Below are positions 62,691 through 64,000 of a stretch of DNA of 64,000 bases, piece by piece. The DNA is taken from NCBI RefSeq assembly GCF_029227915.1, contig NC_079884.1, positions 28,832,001 through 28,896,000 of the forward strand, in the 5' to 3' direction. The position numbers and the translations under genes are program-made. Within the stretch, counting starts at the first letter, position 1; the number at the start of each line of letters is the position of its first letter. The notes beneath the pieces were generated by a model, which searched no databases, was not told the DNA's origin, and saw only the letters and a program-made list of their open reading frames with translations. The stretch is from Hydractinia symbiolongicarpus. Taxonomy: Eukaryota > Cnidaria > Hydrozoa > Anthoathecata > Hydractiniidae.

Positions 62691-64000
62691 AAACTACATT
62701 TCATTGACTTTCTATCGGGGTCAATCCGTTTGAGTTACAACGGTTGCGTCACATATTCGTACTAACATGTATTTAGTGATTTTCTTCCGATATTACTAAG
62801 TTGCATCGCTTTTAACAGTGAAACGCTTGACTGTGGGACTTAATTGAACTAACTTTGGACTGTAAACTGATAAATGTGATAAATGAGACAATTGGACTCC
62901 AAGGAATAAAATTCTTCTTAATTTGATATGATTGCTGGAATTCAACGATTATATTAGGCTCTGTGGTAGCGCTTTATTTAAAAATTTAGATAAATAAATC
63001 ATTTTTTACTGTGGGACCAATCCTAGCCGTTAGATCGCGCTGAAGAAATAGAGACAGTTTCAACAACTACATTTCATTGACTTTCTAACGGGGTCAATCC
63101 GTTTGAGTTACAACGGTTGCGTCACATATTCGTACCAACATGTATTTAGTGATTTTCTTCCGATATTACTAAGTTGCATGGCCTTTAACAGTGAAACGCT
63201 TGACTGTGGGACTTAATTAAACTAACTTTGGACTGTGACCTGATAAATGTGAGAATTGAGCCAATTGGACTCCAAGGAATAACATTCTTCTTAATTCGAC
63301 ATGATTGCTGGAATTCAGCGAGTACACTAGGCCCTGTGGTAGCGCTTTATTTAAAAATTTAGATAAATAAATCATTTTTTGCTGTGGGACCAATCCTAGC
63401 TGTTAGTTCGCGCTGAAGAAATAGAGACAGTTTCAAAAACTACATTTCAATGACTTTCTCACGGCGTCAATCCGTTTGAGTTACAACGGTTGCGTCATAT
63501 ATTCGTACCAACATGTATTTAGTGATTTTCTTCCGATATTACTAAGTTGTATTGCTTTTAACAGTGAAACGATTGAGTGTGGGAATTAATTGAACTGATT
63601 CTGGACTGTGACCTCATAAATGTGATAAATGATCCAATTGGTCTCCAAGCAATTACATTCTTCTTAATTTGACATGATTGCTGGAATTCAGCGATTACAT
63701 TTCGCTCTGTGGTAGCGTTTTATTTAAAATTTTAGATAAATAAGACTTTTCTTACTGTGGGACCAATCCTGGCCGTTAGCACTCGCTGAATAAATAGGAT
63801 CTGTTCTAAAGACAGCAATTCATTGACTTTCTAGCGGCATAAATCCGCTTGAGTTACAACGGTTGCGTCACATATTCGCACCAACTTGTATTTAGCGATG
63901 GTATTCAGATATTACTAGGTTGCATCACTTTTAACAGTGAAACGTTTCAATGTGGGACTTAATTGAACTGATTTTGGACTTTGACCTTATAAATGTGATA
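61887..64000. repeat. Array domain 8: patchwork of distant copies, right edge
   Basis: Monomer starts: 61887, 62260, 62633, 63006, 63379 and the partial 63752 (249 bp, cut by the window edge). 61700-62690 matches 11460-12440 at offset 50246. 63379-64000 matches 54429 onward at offset 8950. Unit 62633 switches near 62700 from a 12387-like start (tgtggaaccaatcc) to sequence like 54056 (ctatcggggtcaatcc, gtgaaacgcttgac). Confidence 0.9.
63379..64000. repeat. Duplicate of 54429-55050 (offset 8950)
   Basis: Shared rare variants: cctagctgttagttcgcg with cacggcgtcaatcc, gcgtcatatattcg, gaaacgattgagtgtg, gatgatccaattggtc-like aaatgatccaattgg, gacagcaattcattg, cgcaccaac and gtattcagatattac. Private changes here include gctgtgggacc after tttttt, catttcgctctgtgg and ctgttctaaagac. 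The match runs off the window. Confidence 0.87.

Larger units (their letters stand above)
1..64000. repeat. Satellite DNA array, 373-bp monomer, head to tail, whole window
   Basis: Every stretch of the window aligns to one monomer family in the same orientation. The anchor ttactgtggg (or close variants) recurs at a regular step: 171 complete intervals were traced, 144 of them exactly 373 bp. No stretch of more than a few tens of bases is unrelated to the monomer, so there is no unique spacer, mobile element or gene. The array continues past both edges. Subfamilies differ by a modest set of linked substitutions, while HOR copies are nearly identical, the usual pattern of unequal exchange and segmental amplification. 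A heterochromatic location is inferred from the class of repeat. I do not recognise the family and cannot name the species. Confidence 0.99.

Noticed and set aside
1-64000. CRISPR array
   Set aside because: Repeats are 373 bp and contiguous, with no short repeat and unique spacer pattern.
1-64000. Identity with known satellites such as primate alpha satellite or Drosophila 1.688 (359 bp)
   Set aside because: Monomer length and motifs do not fit alpha satellite (171 bp), and I see no sequence likeness to the 1.688 family. Without a search I name no family.
1-64000. Telomeric repeats or rDNA at the array edges
   Set aside because: No short G-rich tandem repeat and no rRNA-like sequence; satellite continues to both ends.

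Overview
The whole 64 kb window is one uninterrupted head-to-tail satellite DNA array. I see no protein-coding gene, RNA gene, transposon, inversion or unique spacer. Taking base 1 as phase 1 and using the anchor ttactgtggg to mark monomer starts, I count 171 complete monomers plus a 249-bp partial one at the right edge. Of the 171, 144 are exactly 373 bp; the other 27 are 333, 334, 367, 372, 374, 385 or 420 bp. The array runs off both ends. The first monomer is about 37% G+C by hand count. An array this long and regular points to a eukaryotic chromosome, most likely pericentromeric, centromeric or other constitutive heterochromatin. I cannot name the organism. CpG is close to the level expected from base composition, which fits a lightly methylated genome such as many invertebrates better than a heavily methylated one; this is only an inference.

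The monomers fall into related subfamilies. A-type has a 'ggccgttagcactcgctg' start, 'gcggcataaatccg', 'ggaactcagcg' and 'gggcgccgtgg'. B-type has 'agccgttagttcgcgctg', 'aacggtgtcaatccg', 'ggaattcagcg' and 'taggctctgtgg'. The others look like B-derived or A/B-recombinant variants, here called C, D, R, X, Y and Z. The left end (1-7857) is largely an alternating A-B dimer array of about 746 bp. The rest is mostly B-derived, with isolated A monomers.

Layout: (1) 1-7857, A/B dimers with a 7-monomer higher-order repeat (HOR) of 2624 bp; (2) 7858-14212, C/D/R types with most of the abnormal-length monomers; (3) 14213-25403, a 13-monomer HOR of 4850 bp, its 12-monomer second copy of 4476 bp, and a shorter re-duplication; (4) 25404-31323, mixed A/B with a 5-monomer repeat of 1859 bp; (5) 31324-46223, a 15-monomer HOR of 5589 bp with a nested 6-monomer repeat, then an 11-monomer shift of 4096-4097 bp; (6) 46224-54428, a 4-monomer HOR of 1492 bp and a nested X-Y-Z region; (7) 54429-61886, 5- and 7-monomer HORs, the latter (2610 bp) with one mismatch noticed between copies; (8) 61887-64000, patches copied from about 50 kb and about 9 kb to the left.

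The window therefore records successive segmental amplifications of different size (3 to 15 monomers), with unequal-exchange scars at particular monomers. There is no single chromosome-wide HOR. No gene network is present. Any function would be structural (chromatin, centromere, satellite transcription) and is not shown by sequence alone.
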